Assembly (NCBI RefSeq): GCF_008801695.1
Contig: NZ_VZPF01000012.1
Span: forward strand, 1-64,000
From: Pantoea stewartii subsp. stewartii
GTDB taxonomy: Bacteria; Pseudomonadota; Gammaproteobacteria; Enterobacterales; Enterobacteriaceae
Length of the DNA: 64,000 bases
Direction of reading: 5' to 3'
Made by a program: the position numbers and the translations under genes
Part shown: piece by piece, positions 42,285-53,495 of the stretch
Layout of the letters: every line of letters starts with the position of its first letter
How positions within the stretch are numbered: position 1 is the first letter of the stretch
The notes under the pieces: generated by a model
The model's input: only the letters and a program-made list of their open reading frames with translations
What the model was told of the DNA's origin: nothing
Database searches by the model: none

Positions 42285-42355
42285 CTGATGAAGCGCTGAG
42301 AGGGTTTCGCTCGCCAGGCGGCCAGGAGTTTCAGCCAGCCCGGTGCGGGCGACCG
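42285..42355. repeat. 71-bp direct repeat, copy 2 (glpD-glgP region)
   Basis: Second copy of the 71-base unit at 42094-42164, differing at four bases. It is followed immediately by a hairpin (42357-42386) that does not follow copy 1. Confidence 0.85.
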
Positions 42356-42356
42356 A

Positions 42357-42935
42357 CAAGGGGCCGCCAGCCGCCGCGGCCCCTTGACCCCGGGCTCCCG
42401 TCCTGCCCACCCGCCGCTTCGCGGTGCCTTCGCTCCTTCAGGATTTCTGCGGACCGCCAGGACGCGCCATCCGTGGCGCGGCCCGGCTCTCGCCGACGTC
42501 CTGTCGGCTCATCCGGAAATCCCTCATCCGCTCAGCGGGTGGGAAGGCCGCCCCAACCCCCCGCTTCACTGTCTCTGTGTTAAAGCCACTTCCGGTGTCG
42601 CTGTAGGTGACCGGAAAGTCCTACAGTCTGCTGGTTTTGAATCAATGCCTGTTTATAAAAACTTTTTTGAATCCCACTGTACACATTCACTACAGACAAC
42701 ACCCGCTTTTAAAAGAAACCAGGACTGACAGGCGGGGGTTTTGCTGCCGGCATCCGGCGCGCTGAGGAGGGAACGGAGGCCAGGGCGGAGCGGCAGGGAT
42801 GCCGCGCAGAGGACGGCTGCGCCAGGGAGGGCGCATCCGGACGGTCCGTCAGGCCGGAGTGAGTGACGAAGGCACAGCGACGGCTGACGGCCGCCGGGAT
42901 TGTTAAGGGGCTGGCGCGAGCCCCTTAACCCGGCC
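42357..42935. repeat. Diverged GC-rich modules in inverted orientation, with terminal hairpins
   Basis: A perfect 10-bp stem, CAAGGGGCCG with CGGCCCCTTG (42357-42386), begins a GC-rich module reading rightward. A second perfect 10-bp stem, TTAAGGGGCT with AGCCCCTTAA (42903-42928), begins a similar module reading leftward. Both share, in the same order, the AAGGGGC hairpin, then GTGCCTTCG, then a GGACCG block, then a GCGCC...GGCGC block. I read them as two diverged copies of one repeat family facing each other. No convincing gene is present. Confidence 0.6.
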
Positions 42936-42977
42936 GCCTGCACGGACTGGCTGAAACTGCCATCGCCTGGCGGGCGG

Positions 42978-43100
42978 AAAACTCCCGGTGTACGACCGTA
43001 ATCTCCCCCGCCCGGCGCGCAAAATATTCCCGACACACAACCGTAATCTCCCCCGCCCCGCGGGCAAAATACTCCCGACGCACAACCGTAAACCCTCACC
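42978..43100. repeat. 45-bp tandem repeat, about three units
   Basis: ACCGTA recurs at 42995, 43040 and 43085, a period of 45 bases. The shared unit includes CACAACCGTAATCTCCCCCG and GGGCAAAATACTCCCGAC. The first and last units are partial or diverged. Forty-five bases is a multiple of three, so leftward frames show a 15-residue repeat (GDYGCVSGIFCAPGG), but no start signal or homology supports a protein. Confidence 0.85.
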
Positions 43101-43118
43101 CCACGAACAACGCCCCAA

Positions 43119-43145
43119 TAAAAAAAGGGGCTGTCACCAGCCCCC
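43119..43145 (-). terminator. Rho-independent terminator of the glg operon
   Basis: On the minus strand GGGGGCTGG pairs with CAGCCCC around GTGA, followed by six T bases (43121-43126). It lies about 25 bases after the glgP stop codon. Confidence 0.85.
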
Positions 43146-43168
43146 TCAATCTCAACTTTATCGCCAGA

Positions 43169-45616
43169 CTACAACCTCACCGGCGAAATATTCCAGATCT
43201 CATCCGCATACTCCTGAATCGTGCGGTCAGACGAGAAATAGCCCATGCCGGCGATATTCATGGCGGCGCGGCGCTGCCATTCGTCTGGCTGACGATACAG
43301 TTCATCGACCTTATCCTGCGTATCCACATAACTGCGGTAATCCGCCAGCAACTGATAGTGATCGCCAAAGTTCACCAGCAAATCGAACAGGTTACGGTAG
43401 CGGCCCGGATCCTGCGGGCTAAAGACGCCCGAGGCGAGCTGGGTGAGCACCTGGTGCAGTTCGGCATCTTCTTCATAGTACTTACGCGGGTTGTAGCCTG
43501 CCTGACGCAAGGCTTCAACCTGCGGAGTGGTGTTACCAAAAATAAAGAAGTTTTCTTTGCCCACATGCTCAAGCATTTCGACGTTGGCACCGTCCAGCGT
43601 GCCAATGGTCAGCGCACCGTTGAGGGCAAATTTCATGTTACTGGTGCCCGAGGCTTCGGTACCTGCCGTCGAGATTTGCTCAGAGAGATCGGCCGCCGGA
43701 ATAATAATCTGCGCCAGACTCACGCTGTAGTTAGGGATAAAGACGACCTTCAGCTTATTTTTAACCTGAGGATCATTGTTAATCACCTTCGCCACATCGT
43801 TAATCAAATGGATAATGTGCTTGGCAACGTAGTACGCCGAAGCCGCTTTACCCGCAAAAATATTCACGCGCGGCACCCACTCGGCATCGGGATCGGCCTT
43901 GATGCGGTTGTAACGGGTAATCACGTGCAGGACGTTAAGTAACTGGCGCTTATACTCATGAATACGCTTGATCTGAACGTCGAACAACGCGTTAGGATCG
44001 ATCACCACATCGAGGTTTTTCGCTACCCAGACGGCGAGCCGTTTTTTGTTTTCCAGCTTGGCATCCGCCACTTTCTCAATAAAGGCCGGTTAATCGATAC
44101 AGGCTTTCAGCTCGCTGAGCTGGCTTAAATCTGTCCGCCAGTTACGACCAATCTGCTCATCCAGTAATTCAGACAGAGGTGGGTTTGCCAGCGCCAGCCA
44201 GCGGCGCGGCGTAACGCCATTGGTTTTGTTGCAGAAACGGCCGGGGAACAGGCGGGAGAAATCGGCAAACAGGGACTGAACCATCAGGTTCGAGTGCAGC
44301 TCTGAAACGCCATTGACCTTGTGACTGACGACCACGGCCAGCCAGGCCATGCGCACCCGGCGCCCGTCGTTCTCATCAATGATAGAAATGCGCGACAGCA
44401 GATCCCAGTCGTCAGGATAATATTCCTGAATCGTTTTAAGGAAAAAGTCGTTGATTTCAAAAATGATGCTGAGGTGGCGCGGCAGGATCTTGCCAATCAT
44501 ATCTACCGGCCAGGTTTCCAGCGCTTCGCTCATCAAGGTGTGGTTGGTATACGAAAACACCTGGCAGCACACATCGAACGCATCATCCCAGGTAAATTTA
44601 TGCTCATCAATCAACAACCGCATCAGCTCGGGAATCGCCAGCACCGGATGGGTGTCATTGAGGTGAATGGCAATTTTGTCCGCCAGGTTGCCCCAGGTCC
44701 GGTGCATCGTCCAGTGACGATTCAGAATGTCCTGCACGGTAGCCGACACGAGGAAATATTCCTGGCGCAAACGCAGTTCCCGACCGGAATAGGTTGAGTC
44801 GTCGGGGTAAAGCACGCGGGACACGTTTTCTGAGTGGTTCTTGTCTTCCACAGCCGCAAAATAGTCACCCTGATTGAATTTACCCAGGTTGATTTCGTTA
44901 CTGGCCTGCGCGCCCCACAAACGTAACGTGTTAGTAGAATCCGTATCGTAGCCCGGGATGATTTGATCGTAGGCCATAGCCAGAATCTCTTCGGTTTCCA
45001 GCCAGCGAACCTTGACCCCTTCGTGCTGAACACGGCCACCGAAGCGAACTTTATAACGGGTGTTGAAACGCTGGAACTCCCACGGGTTGCCGTATTCAAG
45101 CCAGTAATCCGGTGACTCTTTCTGCTCGCCATCCACAATATTCTGTTTGAACATGCCGTAATCGTAGCGAATGCCGTAGCCGCGGCCCGGCATACCGAGC
45201 GTTGCCAGCGAGTCCAGGAAGCAGGCCGCGAGGCGACCCAGGCCACCGTTACCCAGACCGGGATCGTTCTCTTCTTCCATCAACTCGGCCAGATCGAGGC
45301 CCATTTCGTCGAGCGCCAGATTGAGATCGTCGTAGATCCCCATCGCCAGCAGAGCATTACCCAACGTGCGCCCCATCAGAAATTCCATCGACAGGTAATA
45401 AACCTGCCGCACATCCTGAGAAAGTTGCGCGCGGTTAGAACGCAGCCAGCGCTCAACCATACGATCGCGCACGGCCAGCAGTGCGGCGTTCAGCCATTCG
45501 TGTTTATTCGCAATAGAAGGGTCTTTACCAATGGTGAACATCAGTTTGTATGCAATTGAGTGCTTTAAAGCATCAACCGTCAACGTAGGTGAAGCGTAAG
45601 TGAATGGTGTATTCAT
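43169..45616 (-). pseudogene. glgP: glgP glycogen phosphorylase, ochre stop at codon 509
   Basis: GlgP degrades glycogen to glucose 1-phosphate. The frame starts [20 protein letters not shown] and is open to TAA at 44092-44090, in [20 protein letters not shown]. coli has an aromatic residue here (CDFP), so a tyrosine codon turned ochre is likely. Downstream the same frame continues to WNISPVRL and holds the pyridoxal phosphate site [20 protein letters not shown]. The whole is 816 codons, matching E. coli GlgP (815 residues). The truncated product lacks the cofactor lysine and must be inactive. It is last in glgBXCAP, 18 bases after glgA. Confidence 0.94.
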
Positions 45617-45634
45617 TTTCAGTTTCCCAATCCG

Positions 45635-47069
45635 TTACAACAAACGTTGATAAAGATCGCGGTAGGCTTGAGCGGCGACCTGCCAGCTAAAATCCATCCC
45701 CATCGCCTGACGCTGCACATAACGCCACAGTGAAGGACGAGACCACAACACAAACGCGCGACGAATGGCCCTTAATAAAGACCAGGCATTACTGTCTTCA
45801 AAACTGAATCCACTGGCAATACCATCCGCCAGGTTTTCCAGCGAACTGTCGTTTACCGTATCGGCCAGGCCGCCCGTGCGACGCACTAATGGCAGGGTGC
45901 CATATTTCAGTCCGTAGAGCTGTGTCAGACCACAAGGCTCGAAGCGAGCTTGGCACCATGATGACATCCGCGCCGCCAACAATGCGATGCGAAAACGCTT
46001 CGTGGTAGCCAATCTGTACGCCAACACTGCCGGGATGTTCCGCCGCAGCGGCCAGAAAACCCTGTTGCAGTTCGGCATCACCCTGCCCTAACAGCACCAG
46101 TTGTCCGCCCTGAGCCAGCAAACCGGGCAGAGCTTCCAGTACCAGATCCAGCCCTTTCTGTCGGGTCAGGCGGCTGATCACGGCAAAGACGGGGGCTTTG
46201 TCGTCCACCTTTAGTCCCATCGCCACCTGCAGCTGACGCTTGTTTTCCGCTTTGGCTTCCAGCGTATCGCGGTTATAGCGTGAGCTCAGCAGCAGATCAT
46301 GGGAGGGATCCCAGATTGCCGGATCGACACCATTTAACACACCGCTTAAACGCCCTTCGCGCATCCGTTGGGCCAGCAGGGTTTCCATGCCGTAACCGTA
46401 TTCGGGCGTGGTGATTTCATGCGCATAGGTTGGGCTTACGGCCGTCACATGATCTGCGTAAAACAGGCCCGCTTTCAGATACGAGATCTGTCCAAAAAAC
46501 TCCAGGCCGTACATATTAAAAAACGATTGTGGCAGTTGAATCTGATCCAGATGATGCGCGGAAAACAGTCCCTGATAGGCCAGGTTATGCACGGTGAAAA
46601 CGGATTTTGCAGGCCGTCCACGCGCTTCAAGATAGGCACAGGTCAGCCCTGCATGCCAGTCGTGTGCGTGAACGATATCGGGCCGCCAGTAGCTGTCCAG
46701 ACCGCAGCCTAACTCACAGCCCATCCACCCCAGTAAAGCAAAGCGTAAATAGTTGTCGACGTAGGCAAACTGCGATTCATCATGATAAGGACTACCCGGA
46801 CGATCATAGAGATCAGGGGCATCAATAAGGTAAATGCCTACCCCATCAAACTGCCCAAACAGTAAGCGAACGGGCCCGGCAAACGTCTGCAACTCCGCCA
46901 CCAACTGCGTATCCGGTATTCCTTTACGTAATGCAGGAAACGCGGGAAGTAACACTCGCGTATCTGTTCCACCCGCAATTTGTGCCTGAGGTAATGCCCC
47001 GACTACATCAGCCAGCCCGCCCGTTTTCAACAGCGGGAAAAGTTCTGAACAGACATGTAAAACCTGCAT
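45635..47069 (-). pseudogene. glgA: glgA glycogen synthase, single-base insertion near codon 374
   Basis: GlgA transfers glucose from ADP-glucose to the growing glycogen chain. The frame starts [20 protein letters not shown] (KTGGL binds ADP-glucose) and is collinear with E. coli GlgA to [10 protein letters not shown]. There it shifts: the correct continuation [20 protein letters not shown] lies in another frame ending in YRDLYQRLL. An extra base near 45947 (a T on the coding strand) explains it; the locus is 1435 bases where 1434 would give the normal 477 residues. The shift falls on the catalytic FEPCGL motif, so the product is dead. Confidence 0.93.
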
Positions 47070-47132
47070 CCTCGACCTCATTAAGTTACCAGGCACGATC
47101 CTCGTGCCGATGGGTTGTGTGCCGCTTGTCGT

Positions 47133-48425
47133 TTATTGTCCCGCACTACTGAGTTTGGCCAGCATGGCGCGGGTCACCAGTACAATGCCTTCTTCTGAAC
47201 GGAAAAAGCGGCGGCTGTCTTCATCAGGGTTTTCACCAATCACCATCCCTTCTGGCAACACACAGGCGCGGTCAATGACGCAGCGGCGCAGACGACAGGA
47301 TCGGCCAACCACCACATCAGGCAGCAGTACCGTTGAATCAATGTTGCAAAATGAGTTCACCCGCACGCGGGAAAACATAACCGAATTCACGACCACCGAG
47401 CCCGAAATAATGCAGCCGCCAGAGACCAGGGAATTCATTGTCATACCATGGCTACCGGAACGGTCCTGGACAAATTTCGCCGGGGGTAAGGGTTCCATAT
47501 GGGTACGAATCGGCCAACTGCTGTCGTACATATCCAGTTCCGGTGTGACCGAGGCCAAATCGAGGTTCGCACGCCAGTAAGCCTCCAGCGTACCGACATC
47601 CCGCCAGTAAGGCGGAGCCTCGTGATCGTTTTGCACACAGGAGATCGCAAATGAATGGGCGTAGCCCTCGCCACTTTCTACGACCTTCGGCAAAATATCT
47701 TTGCCGAAATCGTGGCTTGAACCGGCCTGATGCAGATCGTCCTCCAGCAAACCATAGAGATACTCGGCGTCGAAAACGTAAATCCCCATGCTGGCGAGCG
47801 ATTTTGTGTCATCGCCCGGCATGGTTGGCGGCTTCGGCGGCTTCTCCACGAAATCGATTACTTTATTGTTTTCGTCAACCGCCATCACACCAAACGCGGT
47901 CGCCTCTGCGACGGGCACCGGCAGACACGCGATCGTGCAGCGGGCATCGTTCAGCACGTGATCCAGCAGCATTCTGGAGTAATCCATTTTGTAGATGTGA
48001 TCGCCTGCCAGGATAACCACATACTGCGCGTTGTAACGCCGGATAACGTCGAGGTTCTGGGTCACCGCATCCGCTGTGCCGCGATACCAGTGCTCGGTGG
48101 AAAACCGCTGCTGAGCCGGAAGCAGATCAACAAATTCATTCATCTCTTCGTTGAAGACAGACCAACCACGCTGAATATGTTGGGTTAACGTATGAGATTG
48201 ATACTGCGTAATGACGCCGATACGGCGAATGCCGGAGTTAAGACAGTTGGAGAGCGCAAAATCGATAATGCGGAATTTGCCGCCAAAATGAACGGCGGGC
48301 TTGGCGCGTTTGGCGGTCAGATCCACCAGGCGCGTCCCGCGTCCTCCAGCGAGTACAAGGGCGATGGTTTGTGTAGGGAGCTGGCGCGCCAGCATAAGAT
48401 GTTCTGCTCTTTCTAATTTAACCAT
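47133..48425 (-). CDS. glgC: Glucose-1-phosphate adenylyltransferase
   Basis: A 430-residue enzyme making ADP-glucose from glucose 1-phosphate and ATP, the first committed step to glycogen. It starts [20 protein letters not shown] behind AAGGAGTCAGAC; an upstream in-frame ATG lies inside glgX's end and is unsupported. The nucleotidyl motif [33 protein letters not shown] and the regulatory C-terminal left-handed helix ([20 protein letters not shown]) are present. The frame is intact although synthase and branching enzyme are broken, so its product has no known use here. Confidence 0.95.
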   Translation of the reverse strand: MVKLERAEHLMLARQLPTQTIALVLAGGRGTRLVDLTAKRAKPAVHFGGKFRIIDFALSNCLNSGIRRIGVITQYQSHTLTQHIQRGWSVFNEEMNEFVDLLPAQQRFSTEHWYRGTADAVTQNLDVIRRYNAQYVVILAGDHIYKMDYSRMLLDHVLNDARCTIACLPVPVAEATAFGVMAVDENNKVIDFVEKPPKPPTMPGDDTKSLASMGIYVFDAEYLYGLLEDDLHQAGSSHDFGKDILPKVVESGEGYAHSFAISCVQNDHEAPPYWRDVGTLEAYWRANLDLASVTPELDMYDSSWPIRTHMEPLPPAKFVQDRSGSHGMTMNSLVSGGCIISGSVVVNSVMFSRVRVNSFCNIDSTVLLPDVVVGRSCRLRRCVIDRACVLPEGMVIGENPDEDSRRFFRSEEGIVLVTRAMLAKLSSAGQ

Positions 48426-48438
48426 GTCTGACTCCTTA

Positions 48439-50418
48439 TCATTGCTTTTGGAACACACACACAGCGTGTGCGGGACCATGCCAGACAGTTAATCGGATGG
48501 GGTTACATTCCCCGGTAAAAGGAGGAAGGACGTGCCATTCTCCGTCTGGTAAGGCGATATCACATTGCGTATCTGTCGCATTTATTGTTATTAACCAGCA
48601 ACCAGAGAGCAGAATTTGCAACCTGCGCATGCCCTGCTTCCAGCCGCCTTCATCCACAGGTTTACCCTGGTCATCCAGCCACTCGACATTGCCGTCCTCG
48701 TTCTGCCACCAGCTATCCGCAGTGAGTGCCGGAATGCGCTTACGCAGGTGAATCAGCGATGCGGTAAAGTCGACAAGGCCTTTTTCTTCATCGTCCCACT
48801 TGAGCCAGGTCAGTGGGTTGTCCTGGCAGTAAGCATTATTGTTGCCGTGCTGGGTTTGACCACGCTCGTCCCCGGCCAGCAGCATCGGTGTGCCCTGAGC
48901 AAGCAACAACGTCGTCAGCAGCGCTTCCGTGCTGCGCCTGCGGCGCTGGGCCACATCCGCACTGACCACCAATCCTTCTGTACCATGGTTATGGCTGTAA
49001 TTGTTACCGTGTCCGTCACGGTTTTGTTCGCCGTTGGCTTCATTATGTTTTTGACTGAAGCTCACCAGATCGCGCAGCGTGAAACCATCATGCGCGGTGA
49101 TCATATTCAGGCTGGCATGGGGCTTGCGGCCATTGTGCTGAAAAAGGTCGCTTGAGGCGGCAAACCGGCGGACAAAATCCCCCATCGTCACATCCCCATG
49201 CAGCCACGTCCGGCGGGCCGTATCACGAAACTGATCGTTCCATTCAGCAAACTGTGCGGGGAAATTCCCTACCTGATAACCATTGGGGCCAATATCCCAA
49301 GGCTCGGCAATCAGTTTGACCGTTGAGAGGATCGGGCAGGCGCGCATGGCCTCGAACAGCGCGGCGTCGCGATGGTAGTCAGGCTCACGCCCCAGAACCG
49401 GTGCCAGATCAAAGCGAAAGCCATCCACGTGGCAGACGCGCACCCAGTAGCGCAACGCCTCCAGTATCCAGTTCATGACCTGAGGATGGCTCAGATTGAG
49501 TGTGTTACCGCAGCCAGTCCAGTTGTGATAACCGCCCTGGTCGTCGAGCCAGTAATAGCTGGCATTGTCGATGCCGCGAAAGGATATTGTCGGCCCGGTC
49601 TCATCCAGTTCTGCCGTATGGTTAAACACCACGTCCAGGAGCACTTCAATGCCCGCAGCATGCAGGCGCTTCACCGTCTGCTGAAACTCCTGCAGCGGAG
49701 ACAGCCCATCCTGGCCGGAAGCATAACGGGGATCGACCGCCCAGAGGGCAAAAGGGTTATAGCCCCAGTAGTTGGTTAAGCCCAGACGCAACAGGCGCGG
49801 CTCGCTGGCAAAGTGGGCCACAGGCAGTAACTCGATAGCCGTAATGCCCAGTTGGAGCAGGTAATCGATCATCACAGGATGCGCCAGTGCGGCATAAGTG
49901 CCACGCAGTGCCTCAGGAATACCGGGATGCAGCTGGGTCAAACCGCGAACATGGGCTTCATAAATCACGCTGCTGCCCCATGGCGTGCGCGGTGCCTGAT
50001 CTCCCTGCCAGTCGAAATCCTCCATCACCACGACAGATTTGGGTGCCAGCGCCGCGTTATCGCGTGTGTCGGGCTCCCTGTAGCCACAGTGGAAACGCGG
50101 ATCGTCGGGAATGTCGCCCAGCACCGCTTTGGCACAGGGATCGACCAGCAGCCTGGCGGGATTGAAAACATGCCCCGCCTGCGGTGCCCAGGGGCCATAA
50201 ACCCGGTAACCATAGCGCTGTCCGGGCTGGACGCCCGGGAGATAACCGTGCCAGATATCGCCGCTACGCGCAGGGAGTTCAACGCGCTGCTCAAGCCCGT
50301 TCTCGTCGAACAGGCAGAGTTCAACGCGCTCAGCATGATGGGAAAACAGCGTAAAGTTTACGCCCTTCCCGTCATAGCTGGCACCCAGCGGGTGGGGATG
50401 TCCGGCACGCACAATCAT
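48439..50418 (-). CDS. glgX: Glycogen debranching enzyme
   Basis: A 659-residue GH13 isoamylase-type enzyme that removes short branches from phosphorylase limit dextrin. An N-terminal CBM48-like domain ([20 protein letters not shown]) precedes the catalytic barrel with [28 protein letters not shown] (nucleophile Asp), [16 protein letters not shown] (acid/base Glu) and [14 protein letters not shown] start it at [12 protein letters not shown], whose ATG overlaps the glgB stop (ATGA). Length matches E. coli GlgX (657). The frame is open. Confidence 0.94.
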   Translation of the reverse strand: MIVRAGHPHPLGASYDGKGVNFTLFSHHAERVELCLFDENGLEQRVELPARSGDIWHGYLPGVQPGQRYGYRVYGPWAPQAGHVFNPARLLVDPCAKAVLGDIPDDPRFHCGYREPDTRDNAALAPKSVVVMEDFDWQGDQAPRTPWGSSVIYEAHVRGLTQLHPGIPEALRGTYAALAHPVMIDYLLQLGITAIELLPVAHFASEPRLLRLGLTNYWGYNPFALWAVDPRYASGQDGLSPLQEFQQTVKRLHAAGIEVLLDVVFNHTAELDETGPTISFRGIDNASYYWLDDQGGYHNWTGCGNTLNLSHPQVMNWILEALRYWVRVCHVDGFRFDLAPVLGREPDYHRDAALFEAMRACPILSTVKLIAEPWDIGPNGYQVGNFPAQFAEWNDQFRDTARRTWLHGDVTMGDFVRRFAASSDLFQHNGRKPHASLNMITAHDGFTLRDLVSFSQKHNEANGEQNRDGHGNNYSHNHGTEGLVVSADVAQRRRRSTEALLTTLLLAQGTPMLLAGDERGQTQHGNNNAYCQDNPLTWLKWDDEEKGLVDFTASLIHLRKRIPALTADSWWQNEDGNVEWLDDQGKPVDEGGWKQGMRRLQILLSGCWLITINATDTQCDIALPDGEWHVLPPFTGECNPIRLTVWHGPAHAVCVFQKQ

Positions 50419-52598
50419 TCTCCCTCCCGCACCAACCATACCGTCGCCAGCGGCGGTAAGTTCAGGCTCAGTGACTGGGGACGACCGTGGCTTTCCTGCT
50501 GATCGGTATGGACACGATGATTACGTACGTCGCTGCCGTGATAGTCATGCTGATCGGTATTGATGACTTCGCGCCAGCTGCCCGCCTGATTGACGCCAAA
50601 GCGATAGCCCGGCCGCGGTACAGGCGTAAAGTTGCTGACGACAATGATTTCATTGCCTTCACGATCGCGACGCACAAAGGCAAAAACTGAATGTTCGGCG
50701 TCATCCACCACCAGCCACTCGAATCCGGCCGGATCGAAATCAAGCTGATGAAGCGGGGTGTAATATTGGTAGGTATGGTTCAAATCGCGCACCAGACGCT
50801 GCACACCGTGGTGCCAGTTGTCTTCCCCTTCCAGCAAATGCCAGTCCAGGCTGACATCATGGTTCCACTCTTTGCCCTGTGCGAATTCGTTGCCCATAAA
50901 CAGCAGTTTTTTACCCGGGAACGCCCACATCCAGCCGTAGTAGGCGCGGAGGTTGGCAAATTTTTGCCAGGCGTCGCCGGGCATGCGATCCAGGATAGAG
51001 CGTTTACCGTGCACTACCTCGTCGTGGGACAACGGCAGGACAAAGTTTTCGCTGTAGTTGTACATGATGCCGAAGCTCATCAGGTTGTGATGGTAACGGC
51101 GATGAACGGGATCGAGCTTCATGTAGTCGAGCGTGTCATGCATCCAGCCCAGATTCCATTTGTACCAGAATCCCAGGCCGCCGCTTTCAGGAGGACGTGA
51201 AACGCCGGGATAATCGGTAGACTCTTCGGCCATCGTCACCGTACCGGGCGCAACATGCCCCAGCGTGCGGTTGGTGTAGCGCAGGAAGTTAATCGCTTCG
51301 AGATTTTCCCGACCGCCATATTGATTGGGGATCCATTCGCCCTCGGCGCGGCTGTAATCGCGATAGATCATTGAAGCAACGGTATCCACGCGCAGACCAT
51401 CAATACCAAAACGTTCCAGCCAGTAAAGCGCGTTGCCTGACAGATAGTTACTGACTTCGCGGCGACCAAAGTTGTAAATCAGTGTGTTCCAGTCCTGATG
51501 GTAGCCTTCACGCGGATCGCTGTGTTCGTACAGTTCTGTGCCATCGTATTTCGCCAGGCCAAAGTCATCGCTGGGGAAATGGCCTGGCACCCAGTCCAGC
51601 AGAACGTTGAGTCCCGCTGCATGGGCCGTCTCGATAAAGTGACGGAAATCATCCCGGGTGCCAAAACGGCGCGTGGGCGCATACATGCCCAGCGGCTGAT
51701 AGCCCCAACTGCCGTCAAAAGGATGCTCATTGATGGGCAGCAATTCGATATGGGTAAACCCCATCTCTTTCACGTAAGGCACCAGCTGCTCAGCCAGCTC
51801 TTTGTAGCTGAGCCAGAAGTTGTTGTCGGTATGGCGGCGCCACGATCCCAAGTGAACTTCGTAAATAGAAACAGGCTTGTCGAAGCCATTGGCCGCTTTA
51901 CGGGCCTCTGACATCTCGACTTTTTCTGGCAGGCCACAAATCATCGAGGCCGTTTGTGGCCGCATTTGCGCCTCAAAGGCATAGGGATCGGCTTTGATTC
52001 GCAACTGACCCTGCGCATCGATGATTTCAAATTTATAGAGCTGCCCGTTAATGGCCCCAGGAACAAACAGCTCCCAGACCCCCATTTCCTGGCGCAAACG
52101 CATCGGATGGCGACGGCCATCCCAAAAGTTGAAATCACCGACAACGGAGACACGACGCGCATTAGGAGCCCAGACGCAGAAACGCGTGCCGATGACGCCA
52201 TCAATCACATCACCGTGCGCGCCCAGGGTTTCATAAGGCCGAAGGTGAGTTCCTTCCGCCAGCAGTCACAAATCCATCTCCTGCAACAGAGGACCAAAGC
52301 GGTAAGCATCATCGATGAGGTTTTGCTGACCATGCCAGTTCACAGCCAGTTGATAGCGAAAGGGATTTTTACGACGAGGAATAACGCCGCTGAAAAACCC
52401 GCGCGCGTCATCGCATTTCAGTTGAGCAAGCTTACGTCCTGTGGAGGTTTCGATAACCCAGACTTCAAGGGCCTCGGGGAGCAACGCCCGCACTTCAAGA
52501 CCGTTTTCTGTTTTATGCATCCCCAGCAGCGAAAAGGGGTCGGAATAGTTACCCGCAAAAAGGGCATTGATCGCCTGGCGATCGGGTAGCTCTGACAT
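50415..52598 (-). pseudogene. glgB: glgB 1,4-alpha-glucan branching enzyme, opal stop at codon 111
   Basis: GlgB makes the alpha-1,6 branches of glycogen. The frame begins [20 protein letters not shown] and reads to TGA at 52268-52266 in [20 protein letters not shown]. coli has [17 protein letters not shown], so a tryptophan TGG became TGA. Downstream the same frame runs on to VWLVREGE with all GH13 motifs ([51 protein letters not shown]). The complete frame is 728 codons, as in E. coli. Only the first N-terminal domain could be made. It is the first gene of the operon, so polarity on glgXCAP is possible. Confidence 0.94.
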
Positions 52599-53453
52599 GA
52601 CTTTCTTCCTGTGATAGTTGGCAGGCTAAAAGACCACGATGCACGCGCTATCGCATATCTCTTGCGCTGCTCTTCATTGAGCCATGAGTACAGCGGCGTG
52701 GGCGCCAGCAAAAAACGCTTGTCACCACGCGCCTCCTTAAATCACAACCAGTAAGCATTAAGCCTGTCTGCTTGATGCCAATCCCGCAGTATCACCAGAC
52801 GACTATCCGGCACTCCGAGACATTAGATAATTTTGACTTTCCCCTACCGTCCGTTTCCTGATGCAATCCTGCGTCATTCGGACGATTTTCCTGTATACCG
52901 TCGACTTCAACCGCGGAGCCGGTATGTGAGCGCCCTTGCACAATGATGAAAAACAGTAAAATATATTAATACATAACGGATTTATGTCTCATAATCTTCA
53001 CTCAAATGCAGTATCTTTTTTTGGCGCGATCATCATGCCTGCGTGCCGTATGGACGAAAGGCGGTCAACGGCCTGCCGGACTCGCCACCTGTCTTACGCG
53101 CCGGGAGCCGTGAGCCACGGCGACATTTCCCTGGCCGCTTTAACATGACATAAAACGGACAACTGCCGAGTGTGCGTTAACAGTGTGACAGGATGCTGCT
53201 CACACGCCGGAACCACGCGCCTTTTGAAAAAAAACGCGGCCAGCTTGCACCGAAAAAAGTCTGTCTTTACCAGCCACAACAACCAGTTAGTGAATACATT
53301 AAAACAGCCCGTCTGTTACACGCCCTTGTTAAATCATAGCTTGGCGGCGAGCGTTGACAGAGCAGATCAGCAAAAATTTATTTCTGGACAGGCAAAAAGG
53401 GGAAGCGGATCACTTAGTGATCGTAACGGTAGAACCGTTTGCAGGGATTTGTA
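52599..53453. other. Long intergenic region between glgB and asd
   Basis: About 855 bases hold the leftward glgB promoter and the region beyond asd's terminator. An AT-rich patch near 52950-53010 could be promoter sequence. Open frames of 60-97 codons here match nothing I recognise. I could not identify a decayed gene or RNA gene. Confidence 0.4.
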
Positions 53454-53484
53454 GAAAAAAGACCGGAAAAACCCGGTCTTTTTC
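53454..53484 (-). terminator. Rho-independent terminator of asd
   Basis: On the minus strand AAAGACCGGG pairs with CCGGTCTTTT around a T-rich loop, followed by TTTTTCTAC. The mirror strand also has a short T run, so it may work in both directions. It ends 11 bases before the asd stop codon. Confidence 0.85.
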
Positions 53485-53495
53485 GTCTTTCAGAT

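Noticed and set aside
42653-43118. Leftward open frame with 15-residue repeats (GDYGCVSGIFCAPGG) as a novel repeat protein
   Set aside because: It is the translation of the 45-bp tandem array and adjoining GC-rich repeats, with no ribosome site, no homology recognised and overlap with the glg terminator region.
42001-43168. CRISPR array in the glpD-glgP repeat block
   Set aside because: The repeats are few, contiguous (45-bp tandem) or widely spaced (71-bp pair), without regular unique spacers, and no cas genes are in the window.
45935-45960. Programmed ribosomal frameshift in glgA
   Set aside because: There is no slippery heptamer or obvious stimulatory structure, and glgA is not known to be frameshifted. 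A simple one-base insertion restores the normal length exactly.
49852-50502. Long rightward frames opposite glgX and glgB
   Set aside because: Shadows of conserved GH13 genes on the other strand; no start signals or homology.
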